Source: CADAWZ01 sp045114665 (GTDB lineage: Bacteria; Vulcanimicrobiota; CADAWZ01). Taken from it: DNA of 64,000 bases. A program made the translations under genes and the position numbers. This document shows positions 35,266-43,752 of this stretch, one piece after another. The notes below the pieces were generated by a model, which saw only the letters and a program-made list of their open reading frames with translations, did not search any database and was not told the DNA's origin. Each line of letters begins with the position of its first letter. The stretch's first letter is position 1. The stretch is taken from positions 1 through 64,000 of the forward strand of contig JBGUKW010000318.1 in NCBI GenBank assembly GCA_045114665.1. The letters run 5' to 3'.

Positions 35266-35574
35266 ATGTATGATTTTGATGTAAGGGCTTTCATAGATAG
35301 ATATTTCGAAGAAAATGATCCAAAATTAATGGAAGAACTTGATGAAACTATTGGTAGTTCAGAAGACCCTGTAGAAATTTCTACTTTGGGAGATTGGATT
35401 TTCAGAAATTATATTGCAGATGCTTTTTCAGAAACTATTAACGAAAACAACAAATTTATTTTATCTAAAGTTCAAGAAATGATAGAAAAAGCATGTGCTA
35501 ACTGTCCAAAAGAGAATGTAAAAGAAGTTTTTGAAATACCACAAGAATTAAAAGACGAATTGAATTTAGAATAA
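35266..35574 (+). CDS. small acidic hypothetical protein
   Basis: A 102-residue helical, strongly acidic protein (MYDFDVRAFIDRYFEENDP at the start, ending ELKDELNLE). A CANCPKE segment near residue 78 gives two Cys. GGAGG lies 5 nt before the ATG. No signal peptide, membrane segment or known domain. It has its own promoter and is followed after 56 bp by an exported Ig-like protein, so the pair may be co-transcribed. Confidence 0.75.
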   Translation: MYDFDVRAFIDRYFEENDPKLMEELDETIGSSEDPVEISTLGDWIFRNYIADAFSETINENNKFILSKVQEMIEKACANCPKENVKEVFEIPQELKDELNLE

Positions 35575-35630
35575 TTTTAGATGAAATATTTTTTATTCTA
35601 TATGTCTCTAAAATATTCGGAGGGAAAAAT

Positions 35631-36623
35631 ATGGTTTTAAATAAGAATTTATTTTGTTTTATGTTTGTATTTTGTTTTATATTGTCTGCATTACCTATAT
35701 ATGCAGATTTAGAAGTTTCTGATAAGCATATAGATTTCGGAGTTTTGATGAGACCTAAAACCAAAAAACTTACGGTGGAAGTTTTTAACAATTCTGATTC
35801 ACCTTTTTTAGGAAGCATAAGTTCAGAAGCAAAATGGGTCAAAATAACTCCAGGCGAGATAGCTCTTTCTCCAAAAGAAAAAAAAGAAATTTATTTTTTT
35901 GTTGATTCTGCATTGTTAGATCCAAATGATTATAGGGCTGAGATAAAATACAGTGCTGTTATTGGAAAATGCGACATAACTTCAATAGCAACTTGTACAA
36001 TTATTGAGGGAAAAAATGATCCTATTCTGAAGATCGATAAAAAATCAATAGATTTTGGAACAGTCGAAAGAGGAGAAAATCCACTTAATAAAATCGTTTT
36101 AGAAAATATTGGTTCTGGCATTCTAAATCTTTCCGTATCTTTTCCAGATTGGTTAATAGCAGATTCTAATGTAAAAATTAGAGCTACACAAAAAATTAAT
36201 CTCTATTACAGAGCATTGACGAAACGCCTTTTACCAGACACTTATACAGGTGAACTTGTTCTAAAAGATGAATCTGGAGAAATGACAAAAGTCCCTATTT
36301 CCATAAAAGTAAAAGCAAGACCAGACGATCCAATAATAACTGTATCTCCTAAGTTTTTAGATTTAGGAACAGTCAAAAAAGGAAGAAAAGCAAGAGGAAA
36401 ATTTAAAATTGGAAATAAGGGAAAAAATCCATTTGATTGCAAATTGATATATCCCGAATATGCCTATGAGCCTATCGATGAGTTGAAAGAAGTAACAAAA
36501 GAGAGAAGTATTTTACTTGTAATAAATACAAAAAATCTTCCAGTTGGAGTTACAAAAGACTCTGTTAGATTGACTTCAGATTATGGAATTGTTGATATTC
36601 CATTCAAAGTAACTGTAAAATAA
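35631..36623 (+). CDS. secreted Ig-like (ASH/choice-of-anchor type) repeat protein
   Basis: A 330-residue protein with a signal peptide (LFCFMFVFCFILSALPIYA). Three related beta-sandwich repeats follow, each opening with a xxxIDFG(V/T) strand: VSDKHIDFGVLMRP, DKKSIDFGTVERG and SPKFLDLGTVKKG. Such ASPM-SPD2-Hydin-like domains bind proteins on the cell surface or envelope. GGAGG precedes the ATG. A very strong terminator follows. Specific function unknown. Confidence 0.85.
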   Translation: MVLNKNLFCFMFVFCFILSALPIYADLEVSDKHIDFGVLMRPKTKKLTVEVFNNSDSPFLGSISSEAKWVKITPGEIALSPKEKKEIYFFVDSALLDPNDYRAEIKYSAVIGKCDITSIATCTIIEGKNDPILKIDKKSIDFGTVERGENPLNKIVLENIGSGILNLSVSFPDWLIADSNVKIRATQKINLYYRALTKRLLPDTYTGELVLKDESGEMTKVPISIKVKARPDDPIITVSPKFLDLGTVKKGRKARGKFKIGNKGKNPFDCKLIYPEYAYEPIDELKEVTKERSILLVINTKNLPVGVTKDSVRLTSDYGIVDIPFKVTVK

Positions 36624-36624
36624 G

Positions 36625-36677
36625 TTTACAATAAAAAAGTTTGGGCATGGGTCATGCCCAAACTTTTTTATTGTAAA
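36625..36677. terminator. bidirectional terminator with a perfect 25-bp stem
   Basis: Twenty-five bases starting TTTACAATAAAAAAG are repeated exactly in inverse orientation after the 3-nt loop GGT. It serves the convergent Ig-like gene and rsmE, whose stop codon lies inside the stem. Confidence 0.95.
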
Positions 36678-37384
36678 GAGAATCTAACAATTGAAGCAAC
36701 TGAGATTGCAGCTGTTTCTGCTCTCAATATCCGTTCTCCTAAATTTAAAATAAAAGCATTTTCATTTTTTGCCAATTCCACTTCTTCTTTTGTAAATCCA
36801 CCTTCTGGACCAATGAAAATACTTATTTTATCTTCAGTGTTGATAGAATCTTTTATTTGTAGCCATGACATCTTTCCACTTGGATCTGGAAAAATTATCG
36901 TACTATCTAATTTAGCCTGTTTTATTGCTTCTTGAAATTTAATTGTGTCCTCTAATAAAGGAATAAAAGAGCCTGCACATTGCCTTGTTGCTTGATTTAA
37001 TATTGAATTACATCTAGCTTTTTTATTTTCATTTAATTGAAATTCTCCACAGTTTTTGGTTATTATTGGAATTATTTTCTTTACTCCAATTTCTGCCATT
37101 TTTTCAAGCACTATTTCAAATTTTGTCGGTTTTATCATGCTCATGTACAGATCGATATTTATGCCATTATCTATTTTTTCTTTTCTTTCAACTATTTTTG
37201 CTTTTACAGATTTTTTATCAAAAGATATTATTTCTGCTACATATTCAATTCCAGAACCATCTTCAGCAATAAATTTGTCTTTTTCTTTCATTCTCAATAC
37301 TTTGACAATGTGCTTTTGGGCTTCTTGGTCTGTTTCAATAATATCTCCATTTATATTTTCACTTGGGATAAATATTCTTCTCAT
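36668..37384 (-). CDS. rsmE: 16S rRNA (uracil-1498-N3)-methyltransferase
   Basis: A 238-residue SPOUT methyltransferase that makes m3U1498. The start MRRIFIPSE at 37384 overlaps the prmA stop in an ATGA, confirming it over an upstream start. Motifs: HIVKVLRMKEKDKF near residue 24, then LYMSMIKPTKFE, SIFIGPEGGFTKEEVELA near 185-200 and LNLGERILRAETAAI, the SAM-binding knot. Confidence 0.97.
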   Translation of the reverse strand: MRRIFIPSENINGDIIETDQEAQKHIVKVLRMKEKDKFIAEDGSGIEYVAEIISFDKKSVKAKIVERKEKIDNGINIDLYMSMIKPTKFEIVLEKMAEIGVKKIIPIITKNCGEFQLNENKKARCNSILNQATRQCAGSFIPLLEDTIKFQEAIKQAKLDSTIIFPDPSGKMSWLQIKDSINTEDKISIFIGPEGGFTKEEVELAKNENAFILNLGERILRAETAAISVASIVRFSLQ

Positions 37385-38226
37385 TTTACTTTTTTGGCAG
37401 CAAATGCTATCCAAAGTCCTTTTTCAAGCACTTCTATCATCTCAAAATTTTCACTTTCGATAACAGCTTTTTTGGCTTCTTCCTCTTGGTCTATTGTTAT
37501 TCCCGAGCCTATAAAAATTCCATCTTTTTTGAGGCATGGGAGACTACCTTTTATTATGTCTTTTACCTGGTATAGAAATAAATTTGCTACAGCTAAATCA
37601 TATTGACCATGGACATCGGTCATGGCATCTCCTGTGATGATTTCTATCTCATTTGACAACTTCATTCTGTCTATATTTCTTTTTGCTTCTGTTGTTGCAA
37701 TGGGATCGTTGTCAATTCCTGTTATTTTCTTTCCGCCTATCAAAGCTCCTACCATTGAGAGAATAGCTGAACCTGTTCCCAAGTCAATCATGGACATGTC
37801 GTTTTGCAAGTATTTTTGAATCAATTCTATACAAGATGATGTTGTAGCATGATCGCCTGTGCCAAAAGCCATGCCTGGTTCTATTGTTATTATTTTTTCT
37901 CCATTTTCTGCTTTTGGATTTTCCCAAGGTGGAGTTATTATTATCTTTCCAATTTTTATAGCCTTAAAATTTTTCTTCCAGTCATTTTCCCAATCTTCGG
38001 CTTTCAAAATTGTTTTATTCGTTTTGGAATCTATATTTTTTATGCCTTCAGATATAATTTTTAGTTTTAATTCTCCTGATTCATCTTGTGGAAGATAAAA
38101 AGTTATTGTTTTCCTGTCTCCATTTTCTTCTTCCAACCAACCAGAAATTCCAGCTAAATACAGAAATTCTTCAGTTATACATGAATCATTTAAGCTTGTT
38201 TCTATTTTTATTGTTGTGTAATCCAT
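37381..38226 (-). CDS. prmA: ribosomal protein L11 methyltransferase
   Basis: A 281-residue class I methyltransferase. The start MDYTTIKIE at 38226 is chosen because AGAGGA lies 7 nt upstream. The N-terminal substrate domain is followed by GMAFGTGDHATTSSCI near residues 133-148, MIDLGTGSAILSMVGAL (SAM motif I) and AVANLFLYQV (NPPY-like motif). In E. coli-type PrmA the motif reads DLGCGSGIL; here it is DLGTGSAIL. It is coupled to rsmE through a 4-bp overlap. Confidence 0.96.
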   Translation of the reverse strand: MDYTTIKIETSLNDSCITEEFLYLAGISGWLEEENGDRKTITFYLPQDESGELKLKIISEGIKNIDSKTNKTILKAEDWENDWKKNFKAIKIGKIIITPPWENPKAENGEKIITIEPGMAFGTGDHATTSSCIELIQKYLQNDMSMIDLGTGSAILSMVGALIGGKKITGIDNDPIATTEAKRNIDRMKLSNEIEIITGDAMTDVHGQYDLAVANLFLYQVKDIIKGSLPCLKKDGIFIGSGITIDQEEEAKKAVIESENFEMIEVLEKGLWIAFAAKKVK

Positions 38227-38293
38227 ATTTTCGTCCTCTTTATTTTCTTTTTGTCCTCTTTCGTCTTTTTTTAACATTCTCATTGTGTTTTAT
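38227..38293. other. prmA leader and flank of a tnpB remnant
   Basis: About 67 bp between the prmA start and the right end of the tnpB remnant. If that remnant makes an omegaRNA, the sequence from 38293 downward on the minus strand (TATAAAACACAATG) would be in the guide position. Confidence 0.4.
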
Positions 38294-38542
38294 ATTGACA
38301 TACTCTCCATAAATAAATTTAGTGGATTCTGGGATATTAACGAACCTTGCCTCTATTTTAAATTAGAGGTCTTACGAGTTCTCTCCACAATGGTTGATGC
38401 CCCAACTATATTCTTTATTTATCATTATGTTTCTTGTTTTAATTTAAGTTTAGAGAACAGACGATTGCCTTCTCCATCTATCTTTATTCCTGCGTTTATA
38501 TCACGATCATGATGAACACCACAAACAGGACAAGTCCATTCT
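38294..38542 (-). mobile_element. solo IS605-type tnpB 3'-end/right-end element, copy A
   Basis: A 249-bp block, roughly 90 percent identical to the block at 57922-58166. It has the last ~38 codons of a tnpB (minus strand), a ~130-nt non-coding tail with hairpins (CCTCTA/TAGAGG around ATTTAAAA) and a right end ending GAGTATGTCAA. This is the segment that encodes the omegaRNA scaffold in active IS200/IS605 elements. tnpA and the body of tnpB are missing. Its left boundary falls within the dnaB stop codon. Confidence 0.8.
38425..38542 (-). pseudogene. tnpB C-terminal fragment (copy A)
   Basis: Minus-strand reading frame without a start, about 38 codons: [18 protein letters not shown], then a Lys-rich end KLKLKQET and stop. 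It keeps the second Cys pair of the TnpB zinc ribbon and the last RuvC Asp (HHDRD). The frame is still open. Confidence 0.8.
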
Positions 38543-39890
38543 AATTAAACCTTTTATCCATAGGCAAAAATGTTGCATATTCATCTTTAAATACAAGTTT
38601 GATTGTCGCAGTTGGACCATTTCTATGTTTTGCTATTATAATTTCACTTGTCATATTTTTTTCTTCACCCTCTTTGGGCTTGTTGTAATAACTGTCTCTA
38701 TATATAAAACACACGAGATCCGCATCCTGCTCTATTCCTCCAGAATCTCTGAGATCAGATAGTAGAGGATGTTTATCTTGACGGCTTTCTACACCTCTGT
38801 TTAACTGGGCAAGTGCTATAACAGGTATATCGAGTTCTTTTGCAAGTGATTTTAACTGTTTAGATATATCGGAAACTTCTTTGTTGACATCTCCCTTAAA
38901 TATTGGATTTCCTCTTATTAACTGAAGATAGTCAACTATTATTACTTGAATTTTATGCTTATTTTTCATTCGTCTTGCTTTAGAACGAATTTCCATTACA
39001 GAAAGACTACTTGAATCATCTATGTATATTGGGGCTTTGTCTATATTATTTAGACTGGCAGTAAGATTGCTCCAATCACCATCTTTTAACATACCTGTTT
39101 TTAATCTATTTCCGTCTATTCTCGATTCTGAACACATTATACGCATGACAAGTTCTTCTTTTGGCATTTCAAGACTGAATATTCCTACAGGTATGTTATT
39201 TCTTATTGCCATATTTTGAGCCATGTTAAGACATAATGCAGTTTTACCCATACTTGGACGAGCTGCTACTATAACAAGATTGCCATTTTGAAAACCTGCT
39301 GTCAAATAGTCGAGATCGTCAAATCCAGAAGGTATGCCTGTTATTTTTGACTGTCTTTCATACAGTTTTGAGAGTTTCTCAAAAGCAGGATCAAGTATGT
39401 CTTTTATATGTACATAGTCATTTAGAGTTTGTTTTTGAGCAAGAGAAAAAATCTCTTGTTCACTTTTATCCATTAAATTTACAACACTGTCATTTTCTGT
39501 TTGACCATAAGAAATAATATTCATGCCAACAGTTATTAAGTCTCTCAACAGAGCTTTTTCTCTGACTATATCAGCATAATATGAAACATTAGACAGAGCA
39601 GGTAAATTGTCTTGAATATGTGTCAAATATTCAATTCCACCTACTTTATCAAGATTTCCATTATTTTTTAGGTAATTTGTAACAGTAAGTATATCAACAG
39701 GTTCATTATTTGTTGAAAGATTTAAGATTGTTTCATATATTATTTGGTTTGCTGTTTTATAAAATCTATCTGGGGATTTTATTATTTCTGCAATTTCGGC
39801 AAGAGCATCTTTGTCCAATAATGCAGCTCCTAAAACTGCTTCTTCAGCAAATAGATTTTGTGGAGGAAGTTTATCTAATGGTATATACAT
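38541..39890 (-). CDS. dnaB: replicative DNA helicase DnaB
   Basis: A 449-residue hexameric helicase that unwinds DNA at the fork. The N-terminal domain ([18 protein letters not shown]) is followed by the RecA-like core: Walker A in [19 protein letters not shown] near residue 200, SLEMPKEEL, Walker B in VIIVDYLQL near 310 and [13 protein letters not shown]. The length is standard. AAGGA lies 7 nt before the ATG. The stop TAG coincides with the left boundary of a tnpB-derived element, so the mRNA can run straight into it. Confidence 0.98.
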   Translation of the reverse strand: MYIPLDKLPPQNLFAEEAVLGAALLDKDALAEIAEIIKSPDRFYKTANQIIYETILNLSTNNEPVDILTVTNYLKNNGNLDKVGGIEYLTHIQDNLPALSNVSYYADIVREKALLRDLITVGMNIISYGQTENDSVVNLMDKSEQEIFSLAQKQTLNDYVHIKDILDPAFEKLSKLYERQSKITGIPSGFDDLDYLTAGFQNGNLVIVAARPSMGKTALCLNMAQNMAIRNNIPVGIFSLEMPKEELVMRIMCSESRIDGNRLKTGMLKDGDWSNLTASLNNIDKAPIYIDDSSSLSVMEIRSKARRMKNKHKIQVIIVDYLQLIRGNPIFKGDVNKEVSDISKQLKSLAKELDIPVIALAQLNRGVESRQDKHPLLSDLRDSGGIEQDADLVCFIYRDSYYNKPKEGEEKNMTSEIIIAKHRNGPTATIKLVFKDEYATFLPMDKRFN

Positions 39891-39928
39891 ATATTATCCT
39901 TAAAAAAATAATTTGAATATTTGAAAAT

Positions 39929-39966
39929 AAAAAAAGCGGAGCCGATTTTAAAATCTCTACCGCTTT
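39929..39966 (-). terminator. terminator or attenuator between rplI and dnaB
   Basis: Arms AAAGCGG and CCGCTTT around an inner GATTTTAAAATC palindrome, followed on the minus strand by at least seven T. It would reduce dnaB expression from the ribosomal-protein promoter. Confidence 0.75.
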
Positions 39967-39988
39967 ATGTCATCTTATTCGGAAAAAA

Positions 39989-40474
39989 TTATTCTTTTTC
40001 ACCTTCAGCTACGGCTTCTGCCTTTTCTTCTTCTGATTTTACAACGACTTTTACTTCAGCTTTTACATCTTTGTAGATTTTTACTACAGCATGATATTCG
40101 CCTACTGATTTGATCTGTTCTTCAACACTGATTTTTCTTCTATCTATAACAATTTTAGTCTTTGCTTCAATTGCATTAGAGATGTCCTGTGTTGTAACTG
40201 AACCATAGAGCTTACCCTCATCACCGACTTTTGCAATTACTTCATATATATTTGCAGAGATGATCTTTGCTTGCTCTTCTGCTTTAGCCGTATTCTTTGC
40301 TATTTTGCGATCACGAGCTACTTTTTCATTTTCCCAAGTTTTAAGATTACCTGGAGTAGCAATTACCGCATAACTTTTTGGGAGAAGATAATTTCTTGCA
40401 TATCCATTTTTTACAGTTACGATATCCCCTTCTTCTCCAAGAAAATCGACGTCTTTTGTAAGAATTACTTTCAT
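39989..40474 (-). CDS. rplI: 50S ribosomal protein L9
   Basis: A 161-residue protein. The N-terminal domain reads MKVILTKDVDFLGEEGDIV then VKNGYARNYLLPKSYAV, a textbook L9. A long helix joins it to the C-terminal domain with GKLYGSVTTQDI. A Glu-rich tail (about 15 residues) extends beyond the usual end. Part of the rpsF-ssb-rpsR-rplI cluster. Confidence 0.98.
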   Translation of the reverse strand: MKVILTKDVDFLGEEGDIVTVKNGYARNYLLPKSYAVIATPGNLKTWENEKVARDRKIAKNTAKAEEQAKIISANIYEVIAKVGDEGKLYGSVTTQDISNAIEAKTKIVIDRRKISVEEQIKSVGEYHAVVKIYKDVKAEVKVVVKSEEEKAEAVAEGEKE

Positions 40475-40516
40475 TGTTTTTTCACCTCATTAAAAATTTC
40501 GGTAATCCGGCGTTGA

Positions 40517-40756
40517 TTATGCGGTAAACGGAAGAAGTGCTATAACTCTTGCTCTTTGTACAGCACGAGTCAAAGCTCTTTGATGTTTTGCACAATTTCC
40601 GGAAACTCTTCTTGGAAGAATTTTTCCTCTTTCACTTATGTATTTTCTCAATGTTGCAACATCTTTGTAATCTGCAACACTGTCTTTTTTAGAACAGAAT
40701 AAACAGACTTTTCTTTTTGGCTTTCTCATTCTGGAGCCACCTTCACGTCTCATCAT
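40517..40756 (-). CDS. rpsR: 30S ribosomal protein S18
   Basis: A 79-residue protein. [12 protein letters not shown], then [21 protein letters not shown] and [20 protein letters not shown] are typical. The Cys pair CLFC plus Cys/His in SGNCAKH suggests the zinc-binding form. AAGGA precedes the ATG. Confidence 0.98.
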   Translation of the reverse strand: MMRREGGSRMRKPKRKVCLFCSKKDSVADYKDVATLRKYISERGKILPRRVSGNCAKHQRALTRAVQRARVIALLPFTA

Positions 40757-40834
40757 GGCTTTATCCTTCCTTATATAACTTTTGCACTTGTCGCATTTAA
40801 TACGACTGGCATATTTTGTTCAAAAATTACTTTT

Positions 40835-41269
40835 TTAAAATGGCAAATCGTCGCTCATTCCAAAATCCGAACTGTCGGACTGTGGCATGTCTGCATCTGA
40901 AATTTCTGGTATTTCATCTTTTGCTTGTGGATTACCAGAACTATTTTTGCGGTCTAACATTCCTATATCGCTTGCTATTACTTCAGCGACTGTTCTTTTT
41001 GAGCCGTCTTGAGCTGTATAGTTACGAATTTGTAATCTTCCTTCTACATATATGAGTTTACCTTTTTCAAGATATTTTCCACATATTTCTGCTAAATTTT
41101 GCCAAGCTACTATATTTATGAAGTCAACATTTTGTTGTGTTGGATCAGTAGAAGCTTTTTTTAGACGGTTTACTGCAAGTGTAAATGAACAAACAGGCTT
41201 GCCTGTTTGAGTATATCTCATTTGTGGAGCCGCTGTTGTACGACCGATTAAAATAATCCTATTTAACAT
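40835..41269 (-). CDS. ssb: single-stranded DNA-binding protein
   Basis: A 144-residue protein with an OB fold (LNRIILIGRTTAAPQMRYT, then FINIVAWQNLAEICGKYLEKG and LIYVEGRLQIRNY) and an acidic tail ending in DDLPF, the tip that recruits partner proteins. It coats single-stranded DNA in replication and repair. It lies between rpsF and rpsR as in many bacteria. Confidence 0.98.
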   Translation of the reverse strand: MLNRIILIGRTTAAPQMRYTQTGKPVCSFTLAVNRLKKASTDPTQQNVDFINIVAWQNLAEICGKYLEKGKLIYVEGRLQIRNYTAQDGSKRTVAEVIASDIGMLDRKNSSGNPQAKDEIPEISDADMPQSDSSDFGMSDDLPF

Positions 41270-41289
41270 GTCGATTTACCCTTTTATTT

Positions 41290-41577
41290 TTATTTATCAA
41301 GTCTTATGAATAATGAACGAACGATTTTTTCATCAAGTCCCATAAGTCTTTTTGTTTCATCTGTTGTTGCAGGAGTTGCTTTGTAGTTCATGCAAACATA
41401 GAATCCCTCAAAATGACCATTGATTTCATAAGCAAGTCTCTTTTTTCCAAGAGTGTCAATCTTTACAACTTCTCCGTCATGACTTTTAACTAATTCGGCA
41501 TATTTATCCATAATTGCACGAATTTCGTCATCAGAAAGACTGGAAGCTATTATATAAGTTACTTCGTAAGCGTTCAA
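41290..41577 (-). CDS. rpsF: 30S ribosomal protein S6
   Basis: A 95-residue protein. NAYEVTYIIASSLSDDEI at the start, LGKKRLAYEINGHFEGFYV in the middle and RLMGLDEKIVRSLFIRLDK at the end are diagnostic. The start codon is TTG with GGAGGT 8 nt upstream. It is the first gene of the rpsF-ssb-rpsR-rplI(-dnaB) operon. Confidence 0.98.
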   Translation of the reverse strand: MNAYEVTYIIASSLSDDEIRAIMDKYAELVKSHDGEVVKIDTLGKKRLAYEINGHFEGFYVCMNYKATPATTDETKRLMGLDEKIVRSLFIRLDK

Positions 41578-41662
41578 AAAAATATACCTCCGTATTTTTC
41601 TTTTCTATAACTTTATCACTATTTTTTTTCAAAAAGTGGTTTTCTTACAAAACTATTTTTTC

Positions 41663-41691
41663 ATTATACTATTTTGATTTAAATAATGCAA
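41663..41691 (-). promoter_or_regulatory. sigma-70 promoter of the rpsF operon
   Basis: On the minus strand TTGCAT and TATAAT are separated by 17 bp, about 90 bp before rpsF. The same TTGCAT -35 occurs in the rpmA, oadG and pckA promoters. Confidence 0.8.
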
Positions 41692-41761
41692 GTTTTATTT
41701 TATTTTTTTATAATATAATTTTTAAAATTAATGATTATATCTTATATAAATATAAAAAACA

Positions 41762-43039
41762 CTATATATCTGGATCAAAATCAAAGTTCTGACCACCTAT
41801 AATTATATTGTCCCCTGCTTTTGCACCTGCATTTATAAGTGCATCTTCCAATCCAATACCTTTAAATTTTTTCTGCAGATATGAAACAACATCTGGATTA
41901 TATAAATCCATCATAGCCATGAGTTTTTCTATTTTATATCCCTTAACTATAAATGAATCGTTTTCTCTCTCCACAGTAAAATCTGTAATCATTTTTTCAG
42001 GGCGTATTGGTATTATTGTTTCAGGAACATCTGGAGCTTCTTGTGCATATTGGAATATTTTTTTTGAAAGTTCTTCTATTCCTTCCCCTGTATCGCAAGA
42101 TGTAAAAAGAACATCTATTCCTTTTTCTTTAAAAATATTCTCTATTTTTTTCAAAATTTTCCTATCTTGGACTAAATCAATTTTATTTAAAACAACTATT
42201 TCAGGTTTATTTTCCATTGACTCATCATATAAATCTAATTCATTTCTTATTGATTCATAAGTTTTGATAGGATTTTCTTGTGTTTTCTCATCAGATATGT
42301 CAATCATGTGGATCAACATTCTTGTTCTTTCAATATGTTTTAAAAAGAGAAGTCCAAGTCCTTGACCTTTATGAGCCCCTTCAACAAGCCCTGGAACATC
42401 TGCCAAAACTACTTCAACATCTCCATCTTGCATTATACCCAATACAGGATTTAATGTTGTAAAGGGATATGAAGCTATTTTAGGATTTGCAGATGTTATT
42501 TTAGATAAAAGAGATGACTTTCCAGCATTTGGAAAACCTACTATTCCAGCATCAGCCAATATTTTCAATACAAGCCTAACCCATTTTTCATCACCTGGTT
42601 CTCCTTTTTCAGAAAAACGTGGTACATGCCTAGTAGGTGTTGAAAATTTTGCGTTACCTCTTCCACCTCTTCCGCCATGGGCAACTATAAATTGTTGTCC
42701 ATGCTCTGTTAAATCACATATTGGATCACCTGTTTCACAGTCATATACAAGAGTACCTGGTGGAACATATAAAATGATGTCTTTTCCATTTCTCCCATTT
42801 TTTCTTGAACCTTGACCATGAACTCCAGGAGAGGCTTTGAAATGTGCTTTATATTTAAATTGTAAAAGATCGTTTTCTCCTGCATCTGTTTCAAGTATTA
42901 CATTTCCACCGCTTCCGCCATCTCCGCCATCTGGACCACCGTTAGCGACATACTTCTCTCTTCTGAAACTAGTGCAGCCGTTTCCACCATCTCCGCCTTT
43001 TACAAAAATTTTCGCTTCGTCTATAAAACGTTCTCTCAT
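41762..43039 (-). CDS. obgE: GTPase Obg/CgtA
   Basis: A 425-residue GTPase involved in 50S assembly and stress response. The Gly-rich Obg fold (residues 1-158) has the usual GGDGGNGCTSFRREKYV and HGQGSRKNGRNGKD. The G domain shows GFPNAGKSSLLSKIT (G1), DVPGLVEGAH (G3) and NKIDLV (G4). The C-terminal OCT domain is present (VKGYKIEKLMAMMDL to the end). It is separated from rpmA by a palindromic element and a terminator. Confidence 0.98.
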   Translation of the reverse strand: MRERFIDEAKIFVKGGDGGNGCTSFRREKYVANGGPDGGDGGSGGNVILETDAGENDLLQFKYKAHFKASPGVHGQGSRKNGRNGKDIILYVPPGTLVYDCETGDPICDLTEHGQQFIVAHGGRGGRGNAKFSTPTRHVPRFSEKGEPGDEKWVRLVLKILADAGIVGFPNAGKSSLLSKITSANPKIASYPFTTLNPVLGIMQDGDVEVVLADVPGLVEGAHKGQGLGLLFLKHIERTRMLIHMIDISDEKTQENPIKTYESIRNELDLYDESMENKPEIVVLNKIDLVQDRKILKKIENIFKEKGIDVLFTSCDTGEGIEELSKKIFQYAQEAPDVPETIIPIRPEKMITDFTVERENDSFIVKGYKIEKLMAMMDLYNPDVVSYLQKKFKGIGLEDALINAGAKAGDNIIIGGQNFDFDPDI

Positions 43040-43063
43040 GTTCTTTTTCTAAATTTAATTAAT

Positions 43064-43138
43064 TAGGGCATGTTGGTAAAATCTAAAATATCCAATAAAG
43101 ATTTCAAAAACTAATCATGATTATACCAACACACCTTA
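43064..43138. repeat. 75-bp inverted-repeat element (MITE-like)
   Basis: The left arm TAGGGCATGTTGGTAAAATC (43064) and right arm GATTATACCAACACACCTTA (43119) match at 16 of 20 positions. It lies between the rpmA terminator and obgE. The start TAGGGCATGT resembles TAGGGCGTGT at 63601. It contains no ORF; it may be an insertion-element remnant. Confidence 0.55.
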
Positions 43139-43160
43139 AAAAAGGCTGTTGAAAACAGCC
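43138..43160 (-). terminator. terminator of rpmA
   Basis: GGCTGTT, loop, AACAGCC followed on the minus strand by TTTTTT, about 28 bp after the rpmA stop codon. Confidence 0.88.
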
Positions 43161-43187
43161 ATAATTTTTATTTTATGGGGAAATTTA

Positions 43188-43481
43188 TTACTCAGCTACT
43201 TCTTCAACTTCAACTTCTGTTACATTTACATATTTTTTGTTATGACGCATTGTGAATTCTACTGTACCAGTAGCTGTTGCAAAAATAGTATGGTCTTTGC
43301 CCATTCCTACATTTTCTCCAGGATAGAACTGTGTTCCACGCTGACGAATGATTATATTTCCAGGAATTACGGCATTGCCTCCGAATTTCTTTACTCCGAG
43401 ACGCTGTGAATTACTGTCTCTTCCATTTCTTGAGCTTCCCATTCCTTTTTTATGAGCAAATATTTGAAGATCGAATTTCAT
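43188..43481 (-). CDS. rpmA: 50S ribosomal protein L27 with cleavable N-terminal extension
   Basis: A 97-residue protein. The body starts [20 protein letters not shown] as in all L27, and is preceded by MKFDLQIF, the eight- to nine-residue extension of the type removed by the Prp protease in Staphylococcus and relatives (cleavage expected before AHKKG). Unlike in Firmicutes, no prp or rplU gene lies just upstream, where a plus-strand secreted-protein gene begins. It has its own promoter and terminator. A short acidic C-terminal tail is present. Confidence 0.97.
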   Translation of the reverse strand: MKFDLQIFAHKKGMGSSRNGRDSNSQRLGVKKFGGNAVIPGNIIIRQRGTQFYPGENVGMGKDHTIFATATGTVEFTMRHNKKYVNVTEVEVEEVAE

Positions 43482-43590
43482 TGTTTTTAATCCTTTCTAC
43501 TCAATAAGGTTTAATTCTTTTTTGAATTGATTAGCATGTTTGAACAAAATTATTGTGATTTTTGAATATGCAATCTATTACAGTTGAAAT

Positions 43591-43619
43591 ATTATAGCAT
43601 GTGTTTTTTGTAAATGCAA
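43591..43619 (-). promoter_or_regulatory. sigma-70 promoter of rpmA
   Basis: On the minus strand TTGCAT and TATAAT are separated by 17 bp, about 110 bp upstream of rpmA. It shows that rpmA is transcribed alone, without rplU. Confidence 0.8.
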
Positions 43620-43752
43620 GATCAAAAATAAATAAAGGAAGAATAATTCTTTAGAAAAATATTTATTTTTAGAAATATTTGATATAATTATAAGAAAAAT
43701 ACGACTATATTCAAAATATAATGTATTTTTTTTAGGAAGGAGTAATAATATT

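Noticed and set aside
35266..35574. Antitoxin for the divergent Fic protein
   Set aside because: It is on the other strand with its own promoter, shows no inhibitory (S/T)xxxE(G/N) motif, and appears linked to the following Ig-like gene.
38294..38542. Functional short gene in the tnpB remnant
   Set aside because: About 38 codons of a TnpB C-terminus without start codon or catalytic core cannot make an active nuclease; any function would be at RNA level.
42837..43052. Pro-rich ORF opposite the start of obgE
   Set aside because: A shadow of the Gly-rich Obg domain.
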